A DNA stretch of 8,631 nucleotides from Acidimicrobiaceae bacterium (lineage in GTDB: Bacteria; Actinomycetota; Acidimicrobiia; Acidimicrobiales; UBA8190), in contig PKWD01000279.1 in the NCBI GenBank assembly GCA_003131945.1, positions 202 through 8,832 on the forward strand. The letters run 5' to 3'. Shown piece after piece: positions 1-5,166 of the stretch. How positions within the stretch are numbered: the first letter of the stretch is position 1; every line of letters begins with the position of its first letter. The notes under the pieces were generated by a model. The model had not been told where the DNA came from. It saw nothing but the letters and a program-made list of their open reading frames with translations, and ran no database searches. Made by a program: the position numbers and the translations under genes.

Positions 1-1
1 C

Positions 2-139
2 CGGGCCGGTGGCGGCGGTTCCGGCACCAACGGCACGAACGGCGCGCGCCGCTCTTCGGAATCCAATGACGCCGTGGGCGTGCCGGCTCCCGTGCCGGTG
101 CCCGTCCCTCTTCCGCATCCGGCCGTCCGTCGCCGCTGA
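2..139 (+). CDS. C-terminal tail of an unidentified protein (5' end outside window)
   Basis: An open frame enters from the left edge and stops at TGA 137-139, leaving about 45 residues. The visible part is low complexity: a Gly-rich stretch (GGGGSGTNGTNG), then a charged patch, then a Val-Pro/Ala-Pro repeat (PAPVPVPVPLP) and a final RRR. This looks like a disordered C-terminal tail and not a folded domain, so no function can be assigned. The left arm of a long inverted repeat (100-186) lies inside its last codons and encodes the VPLPHP segment. The strand and frame are supported by GC-rich third positions and by the absence of a better frame. It could instead be spurious, since the upstream sequence is not visible. 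Confidence 0.5.
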   Translation, partial: RAGGGGSGTNGTNGARRSSESNDAVGVPAPVPVPVPLPHPAVRRR

Positions 140-186
140 TCGCCGCCTCGTCCATCGGACGTGATGGGTGCGGAAGAGGGACGGGC
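100..186. repeat. 18-bp perfect inverted repeat; candidate bidirectional terminator
   Basis: Positions 100-117 (GCCCGTCCCTCTTCCGCA) are the exact reverse complement of 169-186. Pairing continues inward through 118-121 with 165-168, with two G-U wobbles, and a second 6-bp stem pairs 124-129 (CGTCCG) with 156-161 (CGGACG). The result is one long rod with a terminal loop of about 26 nt. It contains the stop codon of the left-hand plus-strand gene. Its outer edge lies 8 nt beyond the TAG of the converging minus-strand gene, where a shared terminator would sit. No U-tract follows in either direction, but actinobacterial terminators often lack one. A recombination or inverted-duplication origin is also possible. 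Confidence 0.75.
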
Positions 187-194
187 CACAAGAA

Positions 195-383
195 CTATTC
201 CGCCAGAGGATCGTCCTCGGGTTCGCGAGCGACGTCGTCGGCACTGAGGGTGTCGGCCATGCACCACGATGCATGGCCGTCCTCGGGGTCCGCTCCGCAT
301 TCGGCACAGGGTTCGGGCGCCGTGGCGACCGAACGCTTCAGGCTGCGGGCCTCTTCGAAGCGGCGATGTCGTCCCTTTTTCAC
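195..383 (-). CDS. 62-aa CxxC mini-protein, putative zinc binder
   Basis: I do not recognise the family. The start is GTG at 383-381, chosen because a strong Shine-Dalgarno (GGAGGAG, complement of 390-396) lies 6 nt upstream; the open frame continues upstream to 494 but without such a signal. The protein has a basic N-terminus (KKGRHRR), then C26-A-E-C29, H37 and C41 in the segment PCAECGADPEDGHASWC, and an acidic C-terminus (EPEDDPLAE). The C-x2-C-x7-H-x3-C spacing could hold one zinc ion, suggesting a small zinc-ribbon-like or adaptor protein; this is inferred from spacing only. It converges with the gene ending at 139 and diverges from the gene starting at 509. Confidence 0.65.
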   Translation of the reverse strand: MKKGRHRRFEEARSLKRSVATAPEPCAECGADPEDGHASWCMADTLSADDVAREPEDDPLAE

Positions 384-389
384 GAGCGA

Positions 390-396
390 CTCCTCC
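390..396 (-). promoter_or_regulatory. Strong Shine-Dalgarno for the 62-aa gene
   Basis: The minus strand reads GGAGGAG, separated by 6 nt from the GTG at 383-381. It decides the start: it trims 37 residues from the longest possible reading and removes a Pro/Arg/Gln-rich N-terminus that looks non-coding. Confidence 0.75.
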
Positions 397-436
397 GTCG
401 GCCGGGGCGCGTCTCCCTCGGCTTGCGACAACGGCG

Positions 437-442
437 AGTGTA
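437..442 (-). promoter_or_regulatory. Candidate -10 box for the 62-aa gene
   Basis: The minus strand reads TACACT, matching the actinobacterial TANNNT -10 pattern. Transcription would begin near 430, giving a leader of about 45 nt that carries the Shine-Dalgarno at 390-396. I see no convincing -35 element, so this rests on the -10 alone. Confidence 0.3.
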
Positions 443-495
443 CCCGTCGCTGCAGGCCCCCCGACACCGGCCCTGGGCACAGACTTCTGTCCAAC

Positions 496-508
496 TACAG
501 TGATATCG
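496..508 (+). promoter_or_regulatory. Candidate -10 box for a leaderless transcript
   Basis: TACACT-like hexamer TACAGT at 496-501 fits TANNNT. Seven bases later comes GTG at 509, exactly where transcription would start. There is no Shine-Dalgarno before the gene, so a leaderless mRNA is the simplest reading. No clear -35 is visible. An in-frame GTG at 500 overlaps the box itself and is therefore the less likely start. Confidence 0.45.
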
Positions 509-754
509 GTGCCCGACGATTTCGATCCCACCGCCATGATCGAGCGATTCCGGTCACGGGCTCAAGCCGTGCGGAGCAGGGGAATTCCGCCCATCGAGGG
601 ACCCGAGCGCCAGCGCTTCATCGATCAGGCCCAGCTCGATTTCATGGATTACGCCATGCTCGGAGACGCCCAGGCCACCCTGGCCGACGGCTTTCTCACC
701 CTCCGCATCGACCTCAGACCGGACGGGGCCGACGGAGGCGGGGAGACCTCCTAG
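509..754 (+). CDS. Conserved-looking 81-aa protein of unknown function
   Basis: I do not recognise a named family. The start chosen is GTG 509, seven bases after a TACAGT -10 box (leaderless model); alternatives are GTG 500 or ATG 536. The protein is acidic, with an amphipathic, probably helical core (residues about 8-52) including ERFRSRAQAVRSRGIPPIEG and QAQLDFMDYAMLGDA. This is followed by a short alternating stretch (FLTLRIDLRP) and a Gly/Asp-rich tail. No transmembrane segment, signal peptide or cysteine is present, so it is probably cytosolic. It converges on the flavin reductase-like gene, and the two TAG stops interlock in the palindrome CTAG at 751-754. Composition and frame look genuinely coding. 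Confidence 0.6.
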   Translation: MPDDFDPTAMIERFRSRAQAVRSRGIPPIEGPERQRFIDQAQLDFMDYAMLGDAQATLADGFLTLRIDLRPDGADGGGETS

Positions 755-1347
755 CCGCCGTAATTCATCCGAGTGTCCTCCATGCGCAGGATGCCCCCAT
801 CATCGGCGCCGTCGTCGGTGGCACCATCAGGACCGGTTTCGCCCTCGGTCACACCGACATCGACCACTTCGCCGACGAACCAGGTGTGGCTCCCGACGCG
901 AAGGGTGTGACGGACCTCGCAGTCGAGCCAGGCGGCGGCCACCTCCAGGATGGGAGCGCCGGTGGTGGCGACGACGACGGGTGCGCCGTTCATGGTCCCG
1001 ACGCCGCTGTCGTCGTCGATGTCGATGTCCTGCACCGGTTTCACGAAGTGACGGACGAGGGCGCGGTCCCGGCGAGCCAGAAGACTGAGAGCAAACACTC
1101 CGCCGTCGGCGATCAGCTCGTGGGTACGGGCCACGCGCTCGACACCGACCCCGATCAGCTTCGGTGTCTGCGCCACCTGTGTCACCCAACTCACCGTCAT
1201 GAGGTTGCGACGACTCCCGGCGCGCGAACCCAGAACGTACAGTCCGGTGGGCAGCGACCACAGCACGCGGCGCCGGAGCCTGTCGTAGGCATCGGCCTCC
1301 CGTCCTGCGGGAATGGGGCCCACAATGTCGTCGCCTGATCTCGTCAC
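751..1347 (-). CDS. Flavin reductase-like FMN-binding protein
   Basis: A 198-residue protein matching the flavin reductase-like domain (PF01613), a split-barrel FMN-binding fold. Known members reduce flavin with NAD(P)H for a partner monooxygenase or bind FMN as single-component enzymes. Family features in order: LPTGLYVLGSR (32-42), the flavin-site N-x-M-T-x-S-W-x2-Q (48-57), a TPKLIGVGVE strand (61-70), an AAAWLDCEV segment around 138-146, a WFVGEVVDV strand, and a C-terminal RMEDTRMNYGG. The start is GTG 1347-1345, which overlaps the TGA of the upstream lipoprotein gene as GTGA. No Shine-Dalgarno is visible, so translation is probably coupled. It is the last gene of a minus-strand run and overlaps the stop of the converging 81-aa gene. 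The physiological partner and substrate cannot be told from the sequence. Confidence 0.85.
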   Translation of the reverse strand: MTRSGDDIVGPIPAGREADAYDRLRRRVLWSLPTGLYVLGSRAGSRRNLMTVSWVTQVAQTPKLIGVGVERVARTHELIADGGVFALSLLARRDRALVRHFVKPVQDIDIDDDSGVGTMNGAPVVVATTGAPILEVAAAWLDCEVRHTLRVGSHTWFVGEVVDVGVTEGETGPDGATDDGADDGGILRMEDTRMNYGG

Positions 1348-1862
1348 GGCGCAGTCACTTGGTCGACGCGCGCCAGCGCTTTGATGAGATCCCGGCGCGT
1401 CGTGGCCCGTTCGGTGGCCGAGCGGGCCAGCTGTCGGACGCTCGCACCCGAATCGCAGTCATGCCCGGCGTCGCCGCCATCGGCGTAGGCCTTGGCCAGG
1501 AGATCGGTGAGCGTCTGATCCGGTGTCGGAAGATTCTGGTTGGCCGTCAGCACGTCGGTGACGAGGACCTCGCACTCCGCCGGCAACGGCTTCGGAGGAT
1601 CGCTCTTCGAGGCATCGATGCGACGAATGTCTCCCTGGATGTCGCTCACCGAGGCGGAGAGCGTCGGCGATGACGACGTCTCCCAATTGGTCACCTGCTC
1701 CGAGAGCGTGGTCCCCGAAAAGCTGTGGCCGCAGGCGGCCAGGACGAGCCCGAGCCCGGGAATGGTGGCCCGGACGACCCAGGCGGGACCACGGCCGCGG
1801 CGGGCGAACGGTCGATGACGGCGCCCCGGATCGGTCGTTATCCCCAGCCGCCCCGCTCTCAC
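1344..1862 (-). CDS. Predicted lipoprotein of unknown function
   Basis: A 172-residue protein with a long Arg-rich n-region (about 30 residues, with RR pairs), a short hydrophobic segment ending in L-V-L-A-A-C, and Cys44 in a good lipobox (LAAC). It is therefore predicted to be lipid-anchored on the outer face of the cytoplasmic membrane. The mature part is Ser/Thr-rich at first (TSSSPTLSASVS), then mostly helical, with two further cysteines (in PAECEV and GHDCDSG) that could form a disulfide. No named domain is recognised. The start GTG 1862-1860 is chosen because it overlaps the TGA of the upstream DUF3151 gene as GTGA; longer readings begin inside that gene. The unusually long n-region has no perfect twin-arginine motif. 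It overlaps the flavin reductase-like gene by 4 nt at its end. Confidence 0.7.
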   Translation of the reverse strand: MRAGRLGITTDPGRRHRPFARRGRGPAWVVRATIPGLGLVLAACGHSFSGTTLSEQVTNWETSSSPTLSASVSDIQGDIRRIDASKSDPPKPLPAECEVLVTDVLTANQNLPTPDQTLTDLLAKAYADGGDAGHDCDSGASVRQLARSATERATTRRDLIKALARVDQVTAP

Positions 1863-2320
1863 CGCAACGTGCCGCCCGACGGCGTGCCGAGATCCTCCGG
1901 TGGCCATGTCGGGTCGAGCTGGTGCAAGAAGAGGTCGCATCGCTGCTCCTCCTCGGGCTCACCGATGGCGGCGGCCATGGCCCGCAAGCCGTCGAGAGAC
2001 CGCAGGAAACCACGGTTGGACGGGTGTGACCAACGCACATAGCCACTCCCCCGCCAGCCGGCGCGCCGCAGGGCGTCGAGCCCACGGTGGTATCCCACCC
2101 GGAAGCAGGCGTAGGCCTCGATGTCGTCACGGGCCAACCCGCCGAGAGCGGCCCACGCCTCGCACCAGTCGGGGAAGGCACGCACCACGTCCGACACGGC
2201 GTCGCGGCGGCTCTCGGCCGGCGCATCGAGTGCGCCCTGCAGGCGCTGGGCGGCCACGGCATGCGGAGGATCGAGCACCGTGTCGGGTGGTCCGATCGTC
2301 AGATCGACAGGGTCACTCAT
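1859..2320 (-). CDS. DUF3151 family protein
   Basis: A 153-residue cytosolic protein. The block EAYACFRVGYHRGLDALRR (68-86), followed by GWRGSG (88-93) and a WSHPSNRGFLRSL segment (97-109), matches the conserved core of DUF3151, a family of unknown function found in actinobacteria. The preceding part (about 23-66) looks like a helical repeat, with AFPDWCEAWAALG resembling a TPR-like helix, and the region after 110 has AIGEPEEEQRCDLFLHQLDP. The start ATG 2320-2318 overlaps the upstream TGA as ATGA; longer readings would run back through the small membrane-protein gene. No Shine-Dalgarno is visible. The family name is recognised with good confidence, but no biochemical role is known to me. Confidence 0.85.
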   Translation of the reverse strand: MSDPVDLTIGPPDTVLDPPHAVAAQRLQGALDAPAESRRDAVSDVVRAFPDWCEAWAALGGLARDDIEAYACFRVGYHRGLDALRRAGWRGSGYVRWSHPSNRGFLRSLDGLRAMAAAIGEPEEEQRCDLFLHQLDPTWPPEDLGTPSGGTLR

Positions 2321-2550
2321 GGGTTCGGTACCGTGCCGGGACCCTCGGGGAGGTAGTGACGCCCGCCTGTGCGGTCCGCCCATACCCGCATGACCCGATC
2401 GGTGCCCGGATCACAAAAGACCTCGTCGGTGCGGACCCATCCCGGTCCGGGACGGTCGGCTTCGCCATGGCGTGGGAGGAAGAGGCTCATGGCCGCCGCC
2501 ACCAACACGGCGGCAACGACGCCGAGGGCGAGAAGGGCAAGGAATATCAC
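2317..2550 (-). CDS. Small single-pass membrane protein
   Basis: A 77-residue protein with an N-terminal hydrophobic segment of about 25 residues (IFLALLALGVVAAVLVAAAM), a short basic turn (PRHGEADR), and a small soluble tail of about 45 residues containing one Cys (VFCDPGTDRVMRVW) and ADRTGGRHYLPEG. The hydrophobic segment lacks a lipobox or a clear cleavage site, so an uncleaved anchor is more likely than a secreted protein. Topology cannot be decided. The start GTG 2550-2548 overlaps the TGA of the YbjQ gene as GTGA, and its stop overlaps the DUF3151 start as ATGA. I do not recognise a named family. Confidence 0.65.
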   Translation of the reverse strand: MIFLALLALGVVAAVLVAAAMSLFLPRHGEADRPGPGWVRTDEVFCDPGTDRVMRVWADRTGGRHYLPEGPGTVPNP

Positions 2551-2921
2551 CCTTGCGGGCGCGGGCCGATGACGACGGCCGTACCGTAGGCGGCGATCTC
2601 CGTCAGGGAATTACCGATCTCCGACGAGTCGAAGCGCATGCCGATGATGGCGTTGGCCCCCATGATCCGCGCATTCTCGATGAGCCGGTCCATGGCATGG
2701 CGCCGGCTGTCCTCGAGAAGCTTCGTGTACTGGCCCACCTCGCCGCCGGCGAGGGCCTTGAACGAGGCGCCGATACCGCGCACGGCTCCCATCGATCGCA
2801 CCACGAGGCCGAAACACGACCCCAGCGTGCGCTGCAGCTGGTATTCGGGGAAGTCGAACGCCGTGGTCATGAGGAAGCTGGCCAGGCCGGCGGCAGCGTC
2901 GGTGGTGTCGTACTGCGTCAT
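2547..2921 (-). CDS. YbjQ/UPF0145 family protein
   Basis: A 124-residue protein of the YbjQ family (UPF0145, PF01906, often labelled heavy-metal-binding domain). Known members are small beta-rich proteins that assemble into oligomers, and their function is not settled. The diagnostic region is nearly complete: FGLVVRSMGAVRGIGASF, then GGEVGQYTKLLEDSR, RLIENARIMGANAIIGMRFDSSEI and YGTAVVIG. The start ATG 2921-2919 is fixed by AGGAGG four bases upstream (complement of 2926-2931); the longer open frame to 3059 lies inside tyrS and is rejected. The first 25 residues precede the usual domain. It follows tyrS by 37 nt and heads a chain of four 4-nt overlaps, so its ribosome binding site may serve translation of the genes behind it. 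Confidence 0.88.
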   Translation of the reverse strand: MTQYDTTDAAAGLASFLMTTAFDFPEYQLQRTLGSCFGLVVRSMGAVRGIGASFKALAGGEVGQYTKLLEDSRRHAMDRLIENARIMGANAIIGMRFDSSEIGNSLTEIAAYGTAVVIGPRPQG

Positions 2922-2925
2922 GGTG

Positions 2926-2931
2926 CCTCCT
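2926..2931 (-). promoter_or_regulatory. Consensus Shine-Dalgarno for the YbjQ-family gene
   Basis: The minus strand reads AGGAGG, then CACC, then ATG. It is the only consensus ribosome binding site in the 751-2921 overlap chain and sets the start of the YbjQ-family gene. Confidence 0.8.
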
Positions 2932-2958
2932 GGCGCGCGAAGCGGACTCGGTGGCCCG

Positions 2959-4242
2959 CTACTCGAACCGCAGGAGATGGTAGTCCCGCTGCCCCCGGCG
3001 CAGGACCAGGTAGCGACCGAAGAGAAGGTCGTCGGGACCGAGCCGCGCCTCGGCATCATCGACGCGGCGGTTGTTCACGTAGGCGCCCCCCTGGGTGATG
3101 GTAGTGCGGGCCCGGCCCTTCGACAGGACCAGGCCGGTGATGACGAGGGCGTCGACGAGTCCGAGACCTTCGTCGAGGTCGGATCGCGCCAAGGTGGTGG
3201 TGGGGGCGTCGGCGCACACCTCCAACAGCGTGGATTCGTCCAGAGTGGCGATCTCCTCGGAGTACAGCGCCCGGGACGCCGCCGCCGCCCGCGCCGCTTC
3301 GGTCTCCCCGTGCACGAGGGTGCACACCTCGTGGGCCAGCGCCTGTTGCGCCCGACGCCGCTCAGGATGCTCGGACGTCTCGGCCTCGAGGGCGCCGATG
3401 GTGTCGTGATCGAGGAAGGTGAGCGTGCGTAGGACGGTGCCGACGGTGGCGTCCTCGGTACGCAGGAAGTACTGGTACAGCTGGAAGGGGCTTGTGCGTC
3501 GGGCGTCCAACCACACGGTGCCGGACTCGGTCTTCCCGAACTTCGTGCCGTCGGCCTTCAGCAAAAGTGGTGTCGTCAATCCATAGACCTCGGCCTGGCG
3601 CGTCTTGCGAATGAGCTCGATGCCCATCGTGATGTTGCCCCACTGGTCGCTCCCGCCGAGCTGCAGACGACAGTCATGGGCATCGAACAGCTGCTGGAAA
3701 TCGACGGCCTGCAGCAGCATGTAGCTGAACTCCGTGTACGAGATCCCCTGGTCGGGTCGATCGAACCGGGCGCGTACGGACTCCTTGGCCACCATCTGGT
3801 TCACGGTGAAATGCTTGCCCACATCGTGGAGGAAATCCACGAGACCGAGGCTCCCGAGCCACGCTCTGTTGTCGAGGAGAAGAGCGCGCGACGCTCCGGC
3901 ACCCTCGGTGAAGTCGAGGAAGCGTTCGAGCTGCGAGCGGATGCCGGCCACGTTGGCGGTCAGGTCTTCCACCGACAGGAGGTTGCGTTCGTCGCTCCTT
4001 CCACCGGGGTCCCCGATCATGCCTGTACCCCCACCGGCCAGCGCGATGGGCCGGTGACCGGCCAGCTGGAGGCGCCGCAGGTTGCACGTCTGCAGGAGGT
4101 GGCCGATGTGAAGGCTGTCCGCCGTCGGGTCGAACCCGGTGTACGCCGTCAGCCGTTCACTGTCGAGTCTCTTCGGAACCGAAGGGTCGGTGACCTGATG
4201 GACCAGGCCCCGGAACTCGAGGTCAGCCGAGAGTGAGGGCAT
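2959..4242 (-). CDS. tyrS: Tyrosyl-tRNA synthetase
   Basis: A 427-residue class I aminoacyl-tRNA synthetase that activates tyrosine with ATP and charges tRNA-Tyr in the cytosol. Visible motifs in order: YTGFDPTA (34-41), the HIGH signature (45-48), the GGGTGMIGDPGG loop (70-81), SYxxLQAVDF in the tyrosine pocket (173-182), GGSDQWGN (196-203), and KFGKT (234-238), the bacterial TyrRS form of KMSKS. The C-terminus has an S4-like RNA-binding domain (ALVITGLVLSKGRART, then GGAYVNN and DLLFGRYLVLRRG). Length and order are normal for bacterial TyrRS (about 420 residues). The start ATG 4242-4240 has no strong Shine-Dalgarno. The SDR gene ends 57 nt upstream and the YbjQ gene starts 37 nt downstream on the same strand. 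I see no T-box leader in the upstream gap. Confidence 0.97.
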   Translation of the reverse strand: MPSLSADLEFRGLVHQVTDPSVPKRLDSERLTAYTGFDPTADSLHIGHLLQTCNLRRLQLAGHRPIALAGGGTGMIGDPGGRSDERNLLSVEDLTANVAGIRSQLERFLDFTEGAGASRALLLDNRAWLGSLGLVDFLHDVGKHFTVNQMVAKESVRARFDRPDQGISYTEFSYMLLQAVDFQQLFDAHDCRLQLGGSDQWGNITMGIELIRKTRQAEVYGLTTPLLLKADGTKFGKTESGTVWLDARRTSPFQLYQYFLRTEDATVGTVLRTLTFLDHDTIGALEAETSEHPERRRAQQALAHEVCTLVHGETEAARAAAASRALYSEEIATLDESTLLEVCADAPTTTLARSDLDEGLGLVDALVITGLVLSKGRARTTITQGGAYVNNRRVDDAEARLGPDDLLFGRYLVLRRGQRDYHLLRFE

Positions 4243-4299
4243 CGGTAGAGCCTGCCACGGGCATCACGGTGCCCACCGCATGGCGGCGTGAGGCGGCCG

Positions 4300-5064
4300 T
4301 CAGATCCCCCCCGACGCATTGCAGAGCGCGCCGCCGTCGACCACGAGCACCTGACCGGTGAGCCACGATGCCGCATCGGAGGCCAGGAACAGCGCGGCGT
4401 TGGCGATGTCGTCGGGCTCGCCCAACCGGCGCAGGGGCAGACGGGCGGCGATCCTCTCCTCTCCGCGCTCCCACAGGGCACGGGCGAAATCGGTCTTGAC
4501 CAGTCCGGGGGCCAGGGCGTTGACCCTGACCGCCGGTCCGAGCTCGCCGGCCAGCTGACGGGTGAGGTGGGCGACGGCCGCCTTGGTCACGTTGTACCAA
4601 CCGATCCCCGGCTCGACCGCCAGAGCCCCCACCGACGACATGTTGATGATGTTCCCGCCGCCGGACTCCATCGATGCCCGCCACGCGCACTGGGTCCAGG
4701 TGAGGTAGGCCTGTTGATTCACCTGCACGGTCTTCTCGGCCCGGGCCAGATCGATGTCGACCAGGCGTCCGTAGAAAGGGTTGGTGGCGGCGTTGTTGAC
4801 CAGGATGTCGAGCGAGCCGAATCGCTCGACGGTGGCGGCCACGCATTGCTCGGCGGCGTCGGGGTCCCCGGCGTTCGCCGCCCGCCAGGCCACGTCCCCG
4901 TCGAGGCCGGCCATGGCCGACGCCGCCTCGGCCAGGGCGTCGGCCTTACGCGAGACGATCATGACGTGAGCACCAGCCTCGGCGAAGCGGGCGGCGATAG
5001 CCCGTCCGATCCCTCGAGATCCGCCGGTCACCAGTGCCACTTTGCCGTCGAGTCGCAGGTCCAT
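4300..5064 (-). CDS. Short-chain dehydrogenase/reductase (SDR family)
   Basis: A 254-residue classical SDR oxidoreductase using NAD(P)(H). Rossmann motif TGGSRGIG (13-20), NNAA (90-93), active-site Asn116, Ser144, Tyr157 and Lys161 (in YNVTK), followed by [15 protein letters not shown] and a C-terminal [12 protein letters not shown]. The order and length are those of FabG-like enzymes. SRK at 38-40 after the second strand may favour NADPH, but this is an inference. The substrate cannot be named; 3-oxoacyl reductase-like or alcohol dehydrogenase roles are possible. The start ATG 5064-5062 lies 8 nt after a TAGGGT -10 box on the minus strand, suggesting a leaderless transcript; a longer reading from 5109 would include the promoter. 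It is the first gene of the minus-strand run and is divergent from the DUF255 gene. Confidence 0.92.
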   Translation of the reverse strand: MDLRLDGKVALVTGGSRGIGRAIAARFAEAGAHVMIVSRKADALAEAASAMAGLDGDVAWRAANAGDPDAAEQCVAATVERFGSLDILVNNAATNPFYGRLVDIDLARAEKTVQVNQQAYLTWTQCAWRASMESGGGNIINMSSVGALAVEPGIGWYNVTKAAVAHLTRQLAGELGPAVRVNALAPGLVKTDFARALWERGEERIAARLPLRRLGEPDDIANAALFLASDAASWLTGQVLVVDGGALCNASGGI

Positions 5065-5072
5065 GGGCCGCC

Positions 5073-5078
5073 ACCCTA
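5073..5078 (-). promoter_or_regulatory. Candidate -10 box for the SDR-tyrS run
   Basis: The minus strand reads TAGGGT, matching TANNNT. The ATG of the SDR gene follows after 8 nt, placing transcription start at or next to the start codon. A CTGTCG further upstream (complement of 5098-5103) is a weak -35 candidate. If correct, this promoter could serve the whole run down to the flavin reductase-like gene. Confidence 0.42.
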
Positions 5079-5152
5079 CGGCGCCGGAGCCCGGCCGCGA
5101 CAGGTGCACCGTCGCTCGGCCGGTGCGGATCGGGGGGGGTCCACGGGGGCCG

Positions 5153-5166
5153 TAACATCACCTCCC
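5153..5166 (+). promoter_or_regulatory. Candidate -10 box upstream of the DUF255 gene
   Basis: TAACAT at 5153-5158 fits TANNNT, and GTG 5167 follows after 8 nt. Transcription from here would start at or beside that GTG, giving either a leaderless 9-codon ORF or a 23-nt leader before ATG 5190. A run of eight G (5132-5139) lies just upstream, and no -35 is apparent. Confidence 0.42.

Noticed and set aside
155..168. The 100-186 inverted repeat as ends of a small transposon
   Set aside because: The arms are only about 50 nt apart and enclose a stop codon and no gene, and no flanking direct target duplication was seen.
250..1338. 362-codon plus-strand frame
   Set aside because: It runs antisense to the flavin reductase-like gene and across two better-supported small genes. 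Its product is Arg/His/Pro-rich with no recognisable domain.
1459..2262. 267-codon minus-strand frame over the DUF3151 and lipoprotein genes
   Set aside because: It is in another frame of the same strand, with Ser/Arg/Pro-rich composition, and it overlaps two genes that show family motifs or a lipobox and matched overlap starts.
3676..4236. 186-codon plus-strand frame antisense to tyrS
   Set aside because: TyrS motifs (HIGH, GGSDQWGN, KFGKT) are intact on the minus strand; this frame is the usual antisense shadow.
4243..4299. Possible leader, T-box or terminator between the SDR gene and tyrS
   Set aside because: Only small hairpins such as GGGCA/TGCCC occur in 57 nt. That is too short for a T-box, and no specifier or antiterminator sequence is seen.
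4223..4846. 207-codon frame overlapping the SDR C-terminus and the tyrS start
   Set aside because: It shadows the SDR gene, whose catalytic Asn, Ser, Tyr and Lys are all in the other frame.
5132..5149. G-quadruplex in the divergent promoter region
   Set aside because: Only two G-runs (G8 and G5) are present. A quadruplex would require splitting the G8 run with a very short loop and is not convincing.
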